A stretch of 19,679 bases of DNA, taken from an uncultured Erwinia sp. Its GTDB lineage: Bacteria; Pseudomonadota; Gammaproteobacteria; Enterobacterales; Enterobacteriaceae. Made by a program: the position numbers and the translations under genes. Below the pieces are notes generated by a model, which was given only the letters and a program-made list of their open reading frames with translations, was not told the origin of the DNA and searched no databases. The DNA is taken from contig CAMIKG010000077.1 of assembly GCA_946221915.1 (NCBI GenBank), positions 1 to 19,679 on the forward strand. The letters are read 5' to 3'. Of this stretch, positions 6,535-14,735 are shown one piece after another. Within the stretch, counting starts at the first letter, position 1; every line of letters begins with the position of its first letter.

Positions 6535-6888
6535 ATGCCACTCACGGATATTGCCGCCTTTCTCGCCTCCTGCCGCGCCGCAGAACTCACCTTCCCTTTT
6601 GGCCCGCAGGCGCAGGTCTATAAAGTGAAAGGCAAAATGTTTGCCACGCTGTCGCAGCGGGAAACGCAGGCGCTGCTGACGCTGAAAGCCACGCCCGCGG
6701 ATGTGACGCTGCTGGTCGATGAGTTCGCCGCCATTACGCCGGGTTACTATATGAATAAACAACACTGGATTTCCATCGACCTGCATGGCGATCTCAGTGA
6801 CGCCATGCTGATCGATTTGATCAACAACTCTTACCAGCTGGTGGTGGCGACGCTGAAAAAGTCTGAGCGTGAGGAATTAGCGCGGTAG
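6535..6888 (+). CDS. MmcQ/YjbR family protein
   Basis: A 117-residue protein of the MmcQ/YjbR family (old DUF419), which adopts a CyaY-like fold and is often described as DNA-binding, though the role is unproven. Recognisable features are TFPFGPQAQVYKVKGKMFA in the first third and YYMNKQHWISIDL with LIDLINNSYQLVVATL near the end, which define the family. AAGGA seven bases before the ATG supports the start. The family call is good; the function is unknown. The last 12 bases overlap the 3' end of the convergent lldD. Confidence 0.88.
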   Translation: MPLTDIAAFLASCRAAELTFPFGPQAQVYKVKGKMFATLSQRETQALLTLKATPADVTLLVDEFAAITPGYYMNKQHWISIDLHGDLSDAMLIDLINNSYQLVVATLKKSEREELAR

Positions 6889-8019
6889 TCCCACCAGCGA
6901 ATCGCGGCCAATGCCGGCGATGGATTTGGCCCCGGTCAGCGTCATCGCTACCCGCATCTCTTTTTCGAACAGGTTCAGCAGGTTCACCACCCCGGCTTCC
7001 CCCGCCGTCGCCAGCGCATAGACAAAAGCGCGCCCGAGCATCACGCTGTCTGCGCCGAGCGCCAGCATACGCACCACATCCAGCCCGGTGCGAATACCCG
7101 AGTCGGCCAGAATGGTAATATCGCCTTTTACCGCATCGGCAATAGCCGGTAAGGCGCGTGCGGTAGAGAGTACGCCGTCGAGCTGGCGGCCGCCGTGGTT
7201 GGAAACCACAATACCGTCCGCGCCAAACTTCACCGCATCTCGCGCGTCATCGGCATCGAGAATGCCCTTGATAATCATTGGCCCCTGCCAGAACTCACGA
7301 ATCCACTCCAGATCCTGCCAGGAAATCGATGGATCGAAGTTCGCCGCCAGCCAGCCGATATAGTCCTCCAGCGTGGTGGGTTTACCGCGATAAGCCGAGA
7401 CATTGCCCAGATCGTGCGGCTTACCGTGCAAACCGACGTCCCATGCCCACTGCGGATGCAGTGCCGCCTGCAGCATCCGGCGCTGTGCGGCATACGGGCC
7501 ACTCATACCGGAGTGCGCATCACGGTAGCGTGCGCCCGGCACCGGCATATCGACGGTAAACACCAGCGTTTTGACGCCAGCCGCCTGCGCACGCTCCAGC
7601 GCATTGCGCATAAAACCGCGATCTTTCAGCACATACAGCTGAAACCACATCGGGCGGTTAATCGCCGGTGCGACCTCTTCAATCGGACACACCGACACCG
7701 TGGAGAGCGTAAAGGGAATGCCTTTTTGCTCTGCGGCGCGCGCCGCCTGCACCTCACCGCGCCGGGCGTACATGCCGGTCAGCCCCACCGGCGCCAGCAC
7801 CAGCGGCATCGCCAGTTTTTCGCCAAACAGCGTGGTTTCCAGACTCAGCGCCGACATATTTTTCAGAATGCGCTGGCGCAGGGCGATATCGGCGAGGTCG
7901 GCAGTGTTACGGCGCAGAGTATGTTCGTTATAGGCGCCACCATCGATATAGTGGAACAGGAAAGGCGGCAGACGGCGTTTGGCCGCCGCGCGGTAGTCCG
8001 TGGAAGCGGAGATAATCAT
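6877..8019 (-). CDS. lldD: L-lactate dehydrogenase (FMN-dependent, quinone-linked)
   Basis: Oxidises L-lactate to pyruvate at the inner membrane and passes electrons to the quinone pool. The 380-residue protein follows E. coli LldD closely from MIISA onward. Flavin and active-site residues are in place: Y24, Y129, K251, H275 and R278 within SNHGGRQLDG. The start has GAGGGA five to six bases upstream. Its C-terminus is about 16 residues shorter than E. coli LldD as I recall it, ending soon after IGRDSLVG, at the overlap with the convergent MmcQ/YjbR gene. The usual partners lldP (permease) and lldR (regulator) are absent, so it is a stand-alone copy. A paralogue acting on another 2-hydroxy acid is possible but less likely. 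Confidence 0.93.
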   Translation of the reverse strand: MIISASTDYRAAAKRRLPPFLFHYIDGGAYNEHTLRRNTADLADIALRQRILKNMSALSLETTLFGEKLAMPLVLAPVGLTGMYARRGEVQAARAAEQKGIPFTLSTVSVCPIEEVAPAINRPMWFQLYVLKDRGFMRNALERAQAAGVKTLVFTVDMPVPGARYRDAHSGMSGPYAAQRRMLQAALHPQWAWDVGLHGKPHDLGNVSAYRGKPTTLEDYIGWLAANFDPSISWQDLEWIREFWQGPMIIKGILDADDARDAVKFGADGIVVSNHGGRQLDGVLSTARALPAIADAVKGDITILADSGIRTGLDVVRMLALGADSVMLGRAFVYALATAGEAGVVNLLNLFEKEMRVAMTLTGAKSIAGIGRDSLVGLPR

Positions 8020-8180
8020 CAGTCCCTCTTTTGATCAGCAGGCGTAGCGGTACATTGTGGTTAGTATGGCGCTATCTCAGCAAAATCGCCGGGGCGTTAC
8101 CTTTGTCTGAGTGCCATTTTTGTGAGGATGCTGTCTATAACGGCGGATGGGGTAAGGGTGAGAGCGGAGGCGGTTGCTCC
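8020..8180. other. lldD upstream region
   Basis: Together with the tandem repeats that follow, this makes a gene-free gap of about 320 bases between two leftward genes. It should hold the lldD promoter; I see TACTAA-like hexamers on the minus strand near 8066 but no convincing -35. GGGGTAAGGGTGAG at about 8151-8164 looks like the C-rich repeat motif in reverse orientation. Confidence 0.45.
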
Positions 8181-8339
8181 CCCTCCCCAGCCCTCCCCCA
8201 TTTTATGGGGGAGGGAGCAGCGTGGAGACGGCTGGTATGCCCTCCCCAGCACTCCGCCATTTTAAGGGGAAAGGAGCAGTATGGTGATGATTGATCCGCC
8301 TTCCTCAACCTTCCGCCATTTTATGACGGAAGGAGCAGT
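8181..8339. repeat. Three-copy 59-bp tandem hairpin repeat
   Basis: Three units start near 8181, 8240 and 8299; the shared core ATTTTA lies at 8200, 8259 and 8318, a constant 59-base period. Each unit begins with a C-rich segment and forms a hairpin around ATTTTA: the first is perfect (CTCCCCCA/TGGGGGAG), the second imperfect, the third has one mismatch with compensated arms (CTTCCG/CGGAAG). All end in GGAGCAG-type sequence. The array abuts the stop codon of the leftward MFS gene, so it lies in that transcript's 3' end and may terminate or protect it. The C-rich sequence resembles widespread enterobacterial extragenic palindromes. Confidence 0.85.
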
Positions 8340-9502
8340 CAGGTTGCTTTGCGCGCCACCAGCGCCACCACCAGCAGCAATGCCGCCACCAGCAGAAACG
8401 CCATTGGCAGCGAACTGAACTGCGCGACAAAGCCAATACTGGCAGGCCCGGCGAGAATGCCGAGATAGCCCATGGTGGTGACGGCAGGCACTGCCACCGC
8501 CTGCGGCATGCTGGTCTGGCGGCCAATGGCAGAAAACATCACTGGCACAATATTCGCGCAGCCAATACCAATCAGCGCGTAACCGCACAGCGAAAACAGC
8601 CAGTGCGGCACAAATACTGACAGACAGAAACCGCAGATCGCGGTCAGCGCACCCACCACCACCACCCGGTATGCGCCAAAGTGGGCGACAATCCGGTCGC
8701 CGGTTAAACGGCCAAGGGTCATCGTGGCGGCAAAGCAGGCAAAACCCAGACCACCGGAGGCTTCAGGCAACTCGCGATACTGCGTGAGGAATACTGCGCT
8801 CCAGTCCAGCACCGCCCCTTCCGCCAGGAAGCTGACAAAGCACACCGCCCCCAGCAGAAACACCGCGCCGCGCGGGAAGGCAAAGGCCGGGCCGGAAGAG
8901 GGATTGGCATAGCTAAGTAAGCCACTGATGCTCAGCGCCAGCAGCACCAGCACCGTACCCGACACGGTAAGGCTGGCGGTCAGCGGTGACATGCCGAGGA
9001 TCATCAGCGCACTCATCGCGCCAGCCCCGGCAATACCGCCCACGCTGTAGAAACCGTGGAAGCCGGACATCACCGGCCGGTCCGCCGCTTTCTCAACAAT
9101 GATCGCCTGCACGTTCATCGCACAGTCGGTAATGCCGACGCCGACGCCAAACACCAGCAACGCCAGCGCCAGCCACAGGCCGCTGTCGATAAACGACAGC
9201 AGTGGCAGCATCATGCTGAACAGCAGCACGGTGACAATCAGCACCGCACGGCAGCCGAAACGCGTGGTCAGCGGCCCGGTGAGCGGCATCGCCACCAGCG
9301 CGCCGCCACCGAGACACAGCAGCAGCAGGCCCAGTTCGGCATCACTGACGCCGGTATTCAGCCGGGCGAAAGGCACCAGCGCCGCCCAGGCGGCAGTGGC
9401 GAATCCGGCAATAAAAAACATCAGTCGCGTCGCGACCTGTTCACGTTTCGCCGGAACAAATTCCGGCGCATCCGCCGTAAGGGTGCGGGTAAAATCTGGC
9501 AT
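8339..9502 (-). CDS. YbjJ-like MFS transporter
   Basis: A 387-residue inner-membrane transporter with about 12 hydrophobic helices. It shares the layout and landmark sequences of E. coli YbjJ: an N-terminal FFIAGFATAAWAALVPFAR helix, GxTDCAMNVQAIIVEK after helix 4, SGFHGFYSVGGIAGAG, and AEGAVLDWSAVFL after the middle loop. Substrate is unknown. It sits 21 bases downstream of a HisN-type phosphatase gene on the same strand, so the two are likely co-transcribed. The ribosome-binding site is ordinary to weak (AGAG at five bases, or AGGGA further up). The stop codon is the last base group of the tandem hairpin repeat. Confidence 0.87.
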   Translation of the reverse strand: MPDFTRTLTADAPEFVPAKREQVATRLMFFIAGFATAAWAALVPFARLNTGVSDAELGLLLLCLGGGALVAMPLTGPLTTRFGCRAVLIVTVLLFSMMLPLLSFIDSGLWLALALLVFGVGVGITDCAMNVQAIIVEKAADRPVMSGFHGFYSVGGIAGAGAMSALMILGMSPLTASLTVSGTVLVLLALSISGLLSYANPSSGPAFAFPRGAVFLLGAVCFVSFLAEGAVLDWSAVFLTQYRELPEASGGLGFACFAATMTLGRLTGDRIVAHFGAYRVVVVGALTAICGFCLSVFVPHWLFSLCGYALIGIGCANIVPVMFSAIGRQTSMPQAVAVPAVTTMGYLGILAGPASIGFVAQFSSLPMAFLLVAALLLVVALVARKAT

Positions 9503-9523
9503 AGATCTCTGTTTCCCTGCTGA

Positions 9524-10309
9524 TTAGCCGTTAAGTATCTCAAGAACCTGTTGATGCAGCGCCGGGCAGCCGCTGGCCAGCACCGCGCCGCCGTTTTCCG
9601 CCCGTCCGCCATCCAGCGTAGTCACCACGCCGCCCGCCTGCTCAATCACCGGGATCAGCGCCACGATATCATAAGGTTGCAGCGAGAACTCCACGCAAAG
9701 ATCAATACGACCCGCGGCCAGCATCGCCATGGCGTAGCACTCTCCGCCATAACGTGTCATCAGCACCTGCTGCTCCAGCGCGGCGAAGTTAATCTCACTG
9801 TGCATGCCTGCGGGTTTCGGCGCGGTGGTATGTAACACCGCCTGCGCCAGCGTGACGTTTTTACGCGTCTGCAGCTGTTGCAAACCGTGCACGCTGCTGC
9901 TCCACGCCTGGCGGCCATCTGCCCAGAAGCGTTCGCCAATAAATGGCTGGCTCATCATGCCCATTACCGCACGACCATTGTCCTGCAGGCCAATCAGCGT
10001 GCCCCACACCGGAATGCCACAGAGAAACGGACGCGTGCCGTCAATCGGGTCCAGCACCCACTGTAGCGGGCCGTCGCCAGTGACGCCAAACTCCTCACCC
10101 ATAATGGCGTGCTGCGGATAGTGGCGCGTAATCAGTTCACGCATCACCTGTTCCGCGGCGCGATCCGCTTCTGTGACCGGATCAAAGTTAAATCCCGCTT
10201 TCGGCTTGCTCTCCACCTGCTGCAGTTCACGGCGGTAACGCGGCAGCGTTTGCAGGCTGGCGGCATTAGCCAGCTGGTGTAAAAACGCGATATCAGGCAA
10301 ATGACTCAT
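9524..10309 (-). CDS. Histidinol-phosphatase/inositol monophosphatase family phosphatase (HisN type)
   Basis: A 261-residue, magnesium-dependent phosphatase of the IMPase superfamily. Both family signatures are present: GEEFG (71-75, metal ligand E72), DPIDGTRPF (87-95, D87 and D90), and QPYDIVALIPVIEQAGG (211-227, D214). The segment after DGT (CGIPVWGTLIGL) points to the HisN group, which removes phosphate from histidinol phosphate. Enterobacteria normally do this step with HisB, so a different sugar-phosphate or polyol-phosphate substrate is quite possible. The start has GAGGGA about seven bases upstream. It is the first gene of an operon with the downstream MFS transporter, suggesting a shared metabolite. 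Confidence 0.87.
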   Translation of the reverse strand: MSHLPDIAFLHQLANAASLQTLPRYRRELQQVESKPKAGFNFDPVTEADRAAEQVMRELITRHYPQHAIMGEEFGVTGDGPLQWVLDPIDGTRPFLCGIPVWGTLIGLQDNGRAVMGMMSQPFIGERFWADGRQAWSSSVHGLQQLQTRKNVTLAQAVLHTTAPKPAGMHSEINFAALEQQVLMTRYGGECYAMAMLAAGRIDLCVEFSLQPYDIVALIPVIEQAGGVVTTLDGGRAENGGAVLASGCPALHQQVLEILNG

Positions 10310-10377
10310 GTTGCTGTCCCTCGGAGTATGCTGATGAAATAGAGTAGCGGGTTAAGGATACTCTTTTATGTCCACTC

Positions 10378-10421
10378 ATGCTCGTTAATGTTATTTTAAT
10401 TCCATTATATGCTCGGTTATG
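10378..10421. promoter_or_regulatory. Direct repeats around the phosphatase-operon promoter
   Basis: ATGCTCGTTAATG (10378-10390) and ATGCTCGGTTATG (10409-10421) are near-identical and 31 bases apart, about three helical turns, so they face the same side of the DNA. The TATAAT hexamer of the leftward operon overlaps the second copy. They look like paired operator half-sites. Confidence 0.45.
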
Positions 10422-10559
10422 CAAGTTTACTGTCGGGTGCTTCTTTTGCGCAATCGGCAGTAACGGCGCGGGCAGCAATATGTTCCGCTTGTTCAGCTAA
10501 ATGGGATAGCAGGAGGATAAGGTTGGGAATGGAAGACAGGATTTGAATTTGCATATGCC

Positions 10560-10591
10560 GCATCCGGCACGGCAGGCCAGTTGCCGGATGC
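10560..10591. repeat. REP-like palindrome after ascB
   Basis: Perfect 10-bp arms GCATCCGGCA (10560-10569) and TGCCGGATGC (10582-10591) around 12 bases. The GCCGGATGC core is that of enterobacterial REP elements. It sits in the 3' flank of the leftward ascB, the normal REP setting. Confidence 0.7.
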
Positions 10592-10662
10592 CAGAACCAT
10601 CGATTGCGGGCGGCGCTGGCGCCACCGCCCGTTAACAGGTTAAATGCCGTGCGCAGCGCGCG

Positions 10663-12093
10663 TCAGTCTAAGTCCGCCCCATTGCTGGCAATCACTTTTT
10701 TGTACCACCAGAACGATTTCTTGCGGGTGCGCGCCAGGGTACCCTGCCCCTGATCGTCGCGGTCAACATAGACAAAGCCATAGCGCTTGCTCATTTCACC
10801 GGTTGAAGCGGCCACCAGGTCGATGCAGCCCCACGAGGTATAGCCCATCACCGGAATGCCATCGGCAATCGCATCGGCCATCGCTTTGATATGTTCGCGC
10901 AGATAGCTGATGCGGTAATCATCATTGATTTCGCCCTGCGCGTTAACCTCATCTTTCGCCCCCAGCCCGTTCTCCACCAGAAACAGCGGCTTCTGGTAGC
11001 GGTCATACATCATATTCATGGTGATGCGTAACCCCAGCGGGTCGATACCCCAGCCCCATTCGCTGGCCTGGATATGCGGGTTCTTCAGCGACTTAACAAT
11101 ATTGGCGGCGCTGCTGTTGTGTTCGTTCATCTCCGCCGAGGCGCAGCGCGACGCGTAATAACTGAAAGAGACAAAATCGACGGTATTTTTCAGGATATCG
11201 GCATCACCCGGCGCCATGGCGATCTCGACCCCTTTCTCGCGGAACACGCGCGCGCTGTATGACGGATAGCTGCCGCGCGCCTGCACATCGATAAAGAACA
11301 GGTTTTCGCGATCTTTTTCCAGCGCTGCCCAGACATCCTCCGGCTTACAGGACCAAGGGTAGAAGTTGCCGCCCGCCAGCATGCAGCCAACCTGGTTATC
11401 CGGGTTCACTTCGTGGGCAATTTTGGTCGCCAGTGCGCTGGCCACCAGCTCATGGTGCGCCGCCTGGTATTTTACCTGATCCTGATTTTCGCCAGCTTCG
11501 AACACCAGACCTGCGCCTGAGAACGGACTGTGCAGCAGGATATTGATCTCATTGAAGGTCAGCCAGTATTTCACCAGGCCATCAAAGGCTTCAAAACAGG
11601 TGCGCGCATAGCGGGTAAAGAACTCCACCATTTTGCGGTTGCGCCATGAGCCATATTCCGTCACCAGATGCATCGGCACATCAAAGTGGCATAGCGTCAC
11701 CAGCGGTTCAATGTTGTATTTTTTACACTCCGCGAACAGATCGCGGTAGAACGCGATGCCTGCTTCATTCGGCGTCAGCTCGTCGCCATTAGGGTAGAGA
11801 CGGCTCCAGGCGATAGAGGTGCGGAATACGGTGAACCCCATCTCCGCCATCAGCGCGATATCCTCTTTGTAGCGATGATAAAAATCGATCGCCTCGTGGC
11901 TCGGGTAAAACTCATCGTCGCGGTGGCTAAAACGCTTCTGCTGACCCAGCTTGACCGCCAGACGCTCCGCGCCGTGCGGGATCATATCAACCGTGGTGAT
12001 CCCTTTGCCGCCTTCGCGCCATGCGCCTTCCGCCTGGTTGGCGGCAATTGCGCCGCCCCATAAAAATCCTGCGGGAAATGCCGTTGCTGACAT
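10663..12093 (-). CDS. ascB: 6-phospho-beta-glucosidase
   Basis: Cytoplasmic GH1 enzyme that hydrolyses phosphorylated aryl-beta-glucosides (arbutin-, salicin- and cellobiose-type) to glucose 6-phosphate and the aglycone. At 476 residues it closely follows E. coli AscB (474). The acid/base is E182 in TFNEIN and the nucleophile is E374 in LVENG. The phosphate-binding triad S430, K436 and Y438 confirms a phospho-beta-glucosidase rather than a plain beta-glucosidase. AAGGAG lies about seven bases before the ATG. It is 15 bases downstream of ascF, so the pair is one operon, as in E. coli ascFB. Confidence 0.96.
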   Translation of the reverse strand: MSATAFPAGFLWGGAIAANQAEGAWREGGKGITTVDMIPHGAERLAVKLGQQKRFSHRDDEFYPSHEAIDFYHRYKEDIALMAEMGFTVFRTSIAWSRLYPNGDELTPNEAGIAFYRDLFAECKKYNIEPLVTLCHFDVPMHLVTEYGSWRNRKMVEFFTRYARTCFEAFDGLVKYWLTFNEINILLHSPFSGAGLVFEAGENQDQVKYQAAHHELVASALATKIAHEVNPDNQVGCMLAGGNFYPWSCKPEDVWAALEKDRENLFFIDVQARGSYPSYSARVFREKGVEIAMAPGDADILKNTVDFVSFSYYASRCASAEMNEHNSSAANIVKSLKNPHIQASEWGWGIDPLGLRITMNMMYDRYQKPLFLVENGLGAKDEVNAQGEINDDYRISYLREHIKAMADAIADGIPVMGYTSWGCIDLVAASTGEMSKRYGFVYVDRDDQGQGTLARTRKKSFWWYKKVIASNGADLD

Positions 12094-12108
12094 CAGTTTC
12101 TCCTTTGG

Positions 12109-13566
12109 TTAGTTCGCTTTGACCGCGCTCAGGGCGGGCGCCGTCACCGCCGCTTCTGCGCTGGCGGGTTTTTCTTCTTCCACCGGGATATCTTCGAAGC
12201 CCAGCAATAAGGTAATGACAAACGACAGCACCACCGCCAGCACCATCACCGCAAATACCCAGACGATGCTCATTGGGTTAGCCGGGTCGAAGAACTGCAC
12301 GCTGGTAAACAACCCCGGCGAGGCCATCGAGTGGCTGGCGAGTCCGGCAATACCGGCGACGGCGCCGCAGATAAAGCCGCTAATCAGGCTGGCGATCAGC
12401 GGGCGTTTCAGCCGTACCGCAACACCATACAACGCCGGTTCTGAGATCCCGGCAACAATGGCGGAAGCCGCCGCGGCCAGCGCCGTCTGGCGCAGTTCCG
12501 GGTTTTTGGTGCGCCAGGCCACCGCCAGCGACGAGCCGCCCAGCGACAGGTTAGCGCCGATTTCCGACGGCATCACCATGCCCTCTTTGCCGGTTTCGGC
12601 GATGGTCTGGATAATGGTCGGGGTGAACACGCGGTGCATGCCGGTCATCACCAGCAGCGGCCACAGTGCGCCCATAATGGCGACGGAGAGCCAGCCAAGG
12701 TAGCTGTGGATGGTATACACCAGCGCCGAAATCGCGCTGCCGATCCAGATGCCCAGCGGGCCAATCAGCATAATGGCAATCGGTGCGGCAATCAGTACGA
12801 TCAGCATCGGTTTCAGGAAGTTTTTCGTCACCGCAGGCGTAATGCGATCCACCCATTTCTCAATGTAAGAAAGAATCCACGTCATACACAGCGCCGGGAT
12901 CACGGTATAGGTGTATTTCACCGCCGTGACCGACATGCCGATAAACTCCACCTGCTGGCCCTGCGCCGCTTTCGCCATCAGGTCGACAAAATTGGGATGC
13001 ACCAGCACCCCGGCGATGGCGATCGCCAGCGACATGTTGGTTTTAAATTTCACCGCCGCAGAGGCAGCCACCATAATCGGCAGGAAGAAGAAGGCGCCGT
13101 CGCCAATCACGTTCAGGATAACCAGCGTCGAGGAGCCTTTCTCAAACACGCCGGTCATGTCGAGGATCATGGCGAGCAGTTTCACCATTGAACCGCCGAT
13201 AATCGCCGGGATCAGTGGCGACATGGTGCCAATCAGCGCATCCAGAATCCCGGCACCGATGCGTTTTAGCGTCAGCTTCTGTTTCTGTGGCGCGGCAGCG
13301 GCGGCAGAGGCATCCGCAGGCAGCAGTTTCAGCACTTCGGCGTAAGCGCGGGAAACGTTGTTGCCAATAATCACCTGGCACTGCTTCTCGTTCTTCACCA
13401 CCCCCATCACGCCTTTAATCGCTTTCAGCCGGGCAGCGTCGACGACGGTTTCATCGTGCAGCACGAAACGCAGACGCGTCATGCAGTGGGTAACAGCAGC
13501 GATATTCTCCGCCCCGCCAATGGCGTCGACGATAGATTTTGATACAGCATTAAAATTCTGCGACAT
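12109..13566 (-). CDS. ascF: PTS beta-glucoside-specific EIIBC component
   Basis: Inner-membrane transporter that imports and phosphorylates aryl-beta-glucosides with phosphate from PEP via HPr and a separate EIIA. The EIIB domain (about residues 1-85) carries the phosphorylated C28 in VTHCMTRLRF. After an alanine-rich linker, the EIIC domain (about 100-455) has many membrane helices and the conserved GISEPALYGV at 373-382. The protein is 485 residues, the length I recall for E. coli AscF. There is no fused EIIA domain, so it must borrow EIIA(Glc), which also ties it to catabolite control. It is the first gene of the ascFB operon. The upstream region carries LacI-family-type operators for AscG. 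Confidence 0.94.
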   Translation of the reverse strand: MSQNFNAVSKSIVDAIGGAENIAAVTHCMTRLRFVLHDETVVDAARLKAIKGVMGVVKNEKQCQVIIGNNVSRAYAEVLKLLPADASAAAAAPQKQKLTLKRIGAGILDALIGTMSPLIPAIIGGSMVKLLAMILDMTGVFEKGSSTLVILNVIGDGAFFFLPIMVAASAAVKFKTNMSLAIAIAGVLVHPNFVDLMAKAAQGQQVEFIGMSVTAVKYTYTVIPALCMTWILSYIEKWVDRITPAVTKNFLKPMLIVLIAAPIAIMLIGPLGIWIGSAISALVYTIHSYLGWLSVAIMGALWPLLVMTGMHRVFTPTIIQTIAETGKEGMVMPSEIGANLSLGGSSLAVAWRTKNPELRQTALAAAASAIVAGISEPALYGVAVRLKRPLIASLISGFICGAVAGIAGLASHSMASPGLFTSVQFFDPANPMSIVWVFAVMVLAVVLSFVITLLLGFEDIPVEEEKPASAEAAVTAPALSAVKAN

Positions 13567-13607
13567 CAGTAACCACTCTTTATCGTTATCAGGTTTTTTA
13601 CGTCATA

Positions 13608-13620
13608 GGTAACCGGTTCC
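13608..13620. promoter_or_regulatory. AscG operator candidate
   Basis: GGTAACCGGTTCC, a palindrome with one mismatched pair around the AACCGGTT core. A CG-centred core of this kind is usual for LacI/GalR-family operators. It lies 42 bases upstream of the ascF start codon, a repressing position. Assignment to AscG is inferred from position. Confidence 0.6.
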
Positions 13621-13635
13621 ACACAAGAGTGTTTA

Positions 13636-13647
13636 GTTACTGGTAAC
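13636..13647. promoter_or_regulatory. Second small dyad upstream of ascF
   Basis: GTTACTGGTAAC has perfect 5-bp arms around TG. It is 16 bases beyond the AACCGGTT site and resembles it partly (GGTAAC shared), so it could be a weaker second AscG site. Confidence 0.35.
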
Positions 13648-13680
13648 AGTTCAAGAGGCGAATACAGATAATTTTATTTT

Positions 13681-13696
13681 TGTGATAATGATCTAC
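13681..13696. promoter_or_regulatory. Possible CRP site in the ascF/GlxA-type gap
   Basis: TGTGATAATGATCTAC matches the CRP consensus well in the left half (TGTGAT) and only in ATC of the right half. CRP control would fit a beta-glucoside PTS operon, but the match is partial. Confidence 0.3.
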
Positions 13697-13754
13697 TTCA
13701 ACAGTACCAGCACAATGCATTGACTTCTTTTGTTAATAAGTTACTTTTTCTGAC

Positions 13755-14735
13755 ATGAAAAACATTCTGATTATCGTCCCTGAAGGGGGCATGCTGTTTG
13801 AGTCGACGGGTATCGCCGACATTCTGATGCAGGCGAACCGGCTGCATAACGACGGCTTAACCGAACCGCGTTACCGCGTCAAGGTAGCCACTACGCAGCC
13901 GCACCAGGTGATCCATGGTCAGTCCGGGCTGAATCTGCTGGCGGATCACCGTCTGGCGCAGCTCGACCCGCACGAACCGCGCGACACCATCATGATTACT
14001 GGCCGCGGCATCAGCCAGCAGGAAGGTGATGCGGTGGCGGACTGGCTGCGTCTGGCCGCGCCCCATGCGCGCCGCGTGGCATCCATCTGCGGTGGCGCGA
14101 TGCTGCTGGCGCAAAGTGGCCTGCTTGATGGCCGCCGGGCGACCTGCCACTGGCGGCTGCTGGACACCCTTCAGGCACGCTTCCCGCGGGTGAAGGTTGA
14201 AGGCGGACCGCTGTATATCCAGGATGGCAACATCTGGACCTCCGGCGGCGTGACATCAGGTTTTGATCTTACGCTGGCGCTGATTGAGGAAGATTACGGC
14301 TTCACCGTCGCGCGCGATGTGGCTCAGGATTTAGTGATGTATCTGCGCCGCCCCGGCGGTCAGCTGCAGTTCAGCCGCTATCATCTCAATCAGGCACGCA
14401 ATCATGGCCCAGTGGCGGCGCTGCAGACATGGATACTCGATAACCTTGCCGCTGACCTGTCGGTGGAAAAACTGGCGGAACATATCGCCATGAGCCCGCG
14501 TAATTTCACTCGCGTATTTACACGCGAGACCGGCGCGACACCGGCCCGTTATGTCGCCGAAGCGCGCCTTGCCGCCGCACGTCATCGTCTGGAACAGACG
14601 GTGGAGACGCTGGATCAGGTCGCCTCCGCCAGCGGCTTTGGCAGTAGTCTGAATCTGCGCCGCACTTTTGAGAAGCAACTGCATCTGACCCCCGGCGAAT
14701 ACCGTCAGCGCTTCCACTGCCGCAAACTGGCGTAA
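13755..14735 (+). CDS. GlxA family (DJ-1/PfpI plus AraC) transcriptional regulator
   Basis: A 326-residue regulator. The N-terminal DJ-1/PfpI-like domain (about 1-205) has the nucleophile-elbow cysteine C112 in SICGGAMLLA and ends with SGGVTSGFDLTLALIEEDYG. The C-terminal AraC HTH pair covers about 230-322, with SVEKLAEHIAMSPRNFTRVF and the hallmark GFGSSLNLRRTFEKQLHLTPGEYRQRF. Such proteins usually activate a neighbouring operon in response to a small molecule. The gap gene starts 79 bases downstream, and a perfect inverted repeat overlaps this gene's stop codon. The ATG at 13755 has no ribosome-binding site, and TTGACT/TACTTT hexamers place transcription initiation near the ATG itself. Confidence 0.92.
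   Translation: MKNILIIVPEGGMLFESTGIADILMQANRLHNDGLTEPRYRVKVATTQPHQVIHGQSGLNLLADHRLAQLDPHEPRDTIMITGRGISQQEGDAVADWLRLAAPHARRVASICGGAMLLAQSGLLDGRRATCHWRLLDTLQARFPRVKVEGGPLYIQDGNIWTSGGVTSGFDLTLALIEEDYGFTVARDVAQDLVMYLRRPGGQLQFSRYHLNQARNHGPVAALQTWILDNLAADLSVEKLAEHIAMSPRNFTRVFTRETGATPARYVAEARLAAARHRLEQTVETLDQVASASGFGSSLNLRRTFEKQLHLTPGEYRQRFHCRKLA

Larger units (their letters stand above)
10310..10662. other. Gene-free region between the phosphatase operon and ascB
   Basis: No supported gene. The left part is the leftward promoter region of the phosphatase operon, with a perfect TATAAT on the minus strand (10409-10404) but no good -35, and a pair of direct repeats. The right part is the 3' region of ascB with a REP-like dyad (10560-10591) and a GC hairpin (GGGCGG 10608-10613 with CCGCCC 10625-10630) that may end the asc transcript. 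Confidence 0.65.

Noticed and set aside
7195..8034. Rightward open frame of 279 codons
   Set aside because: Antisense to lldD across conserved codons; no plausible start or domain.
8181..8339. CRISPR array
   Set aside because: The 59-base units are contiguous hairpin-bearing tandem repeats without unique spacers, and no cas gene is near.
12634..13191. Rightward open frame rich in His and Arg
   Set aside because: Shadow of ascF on the opposite strand.
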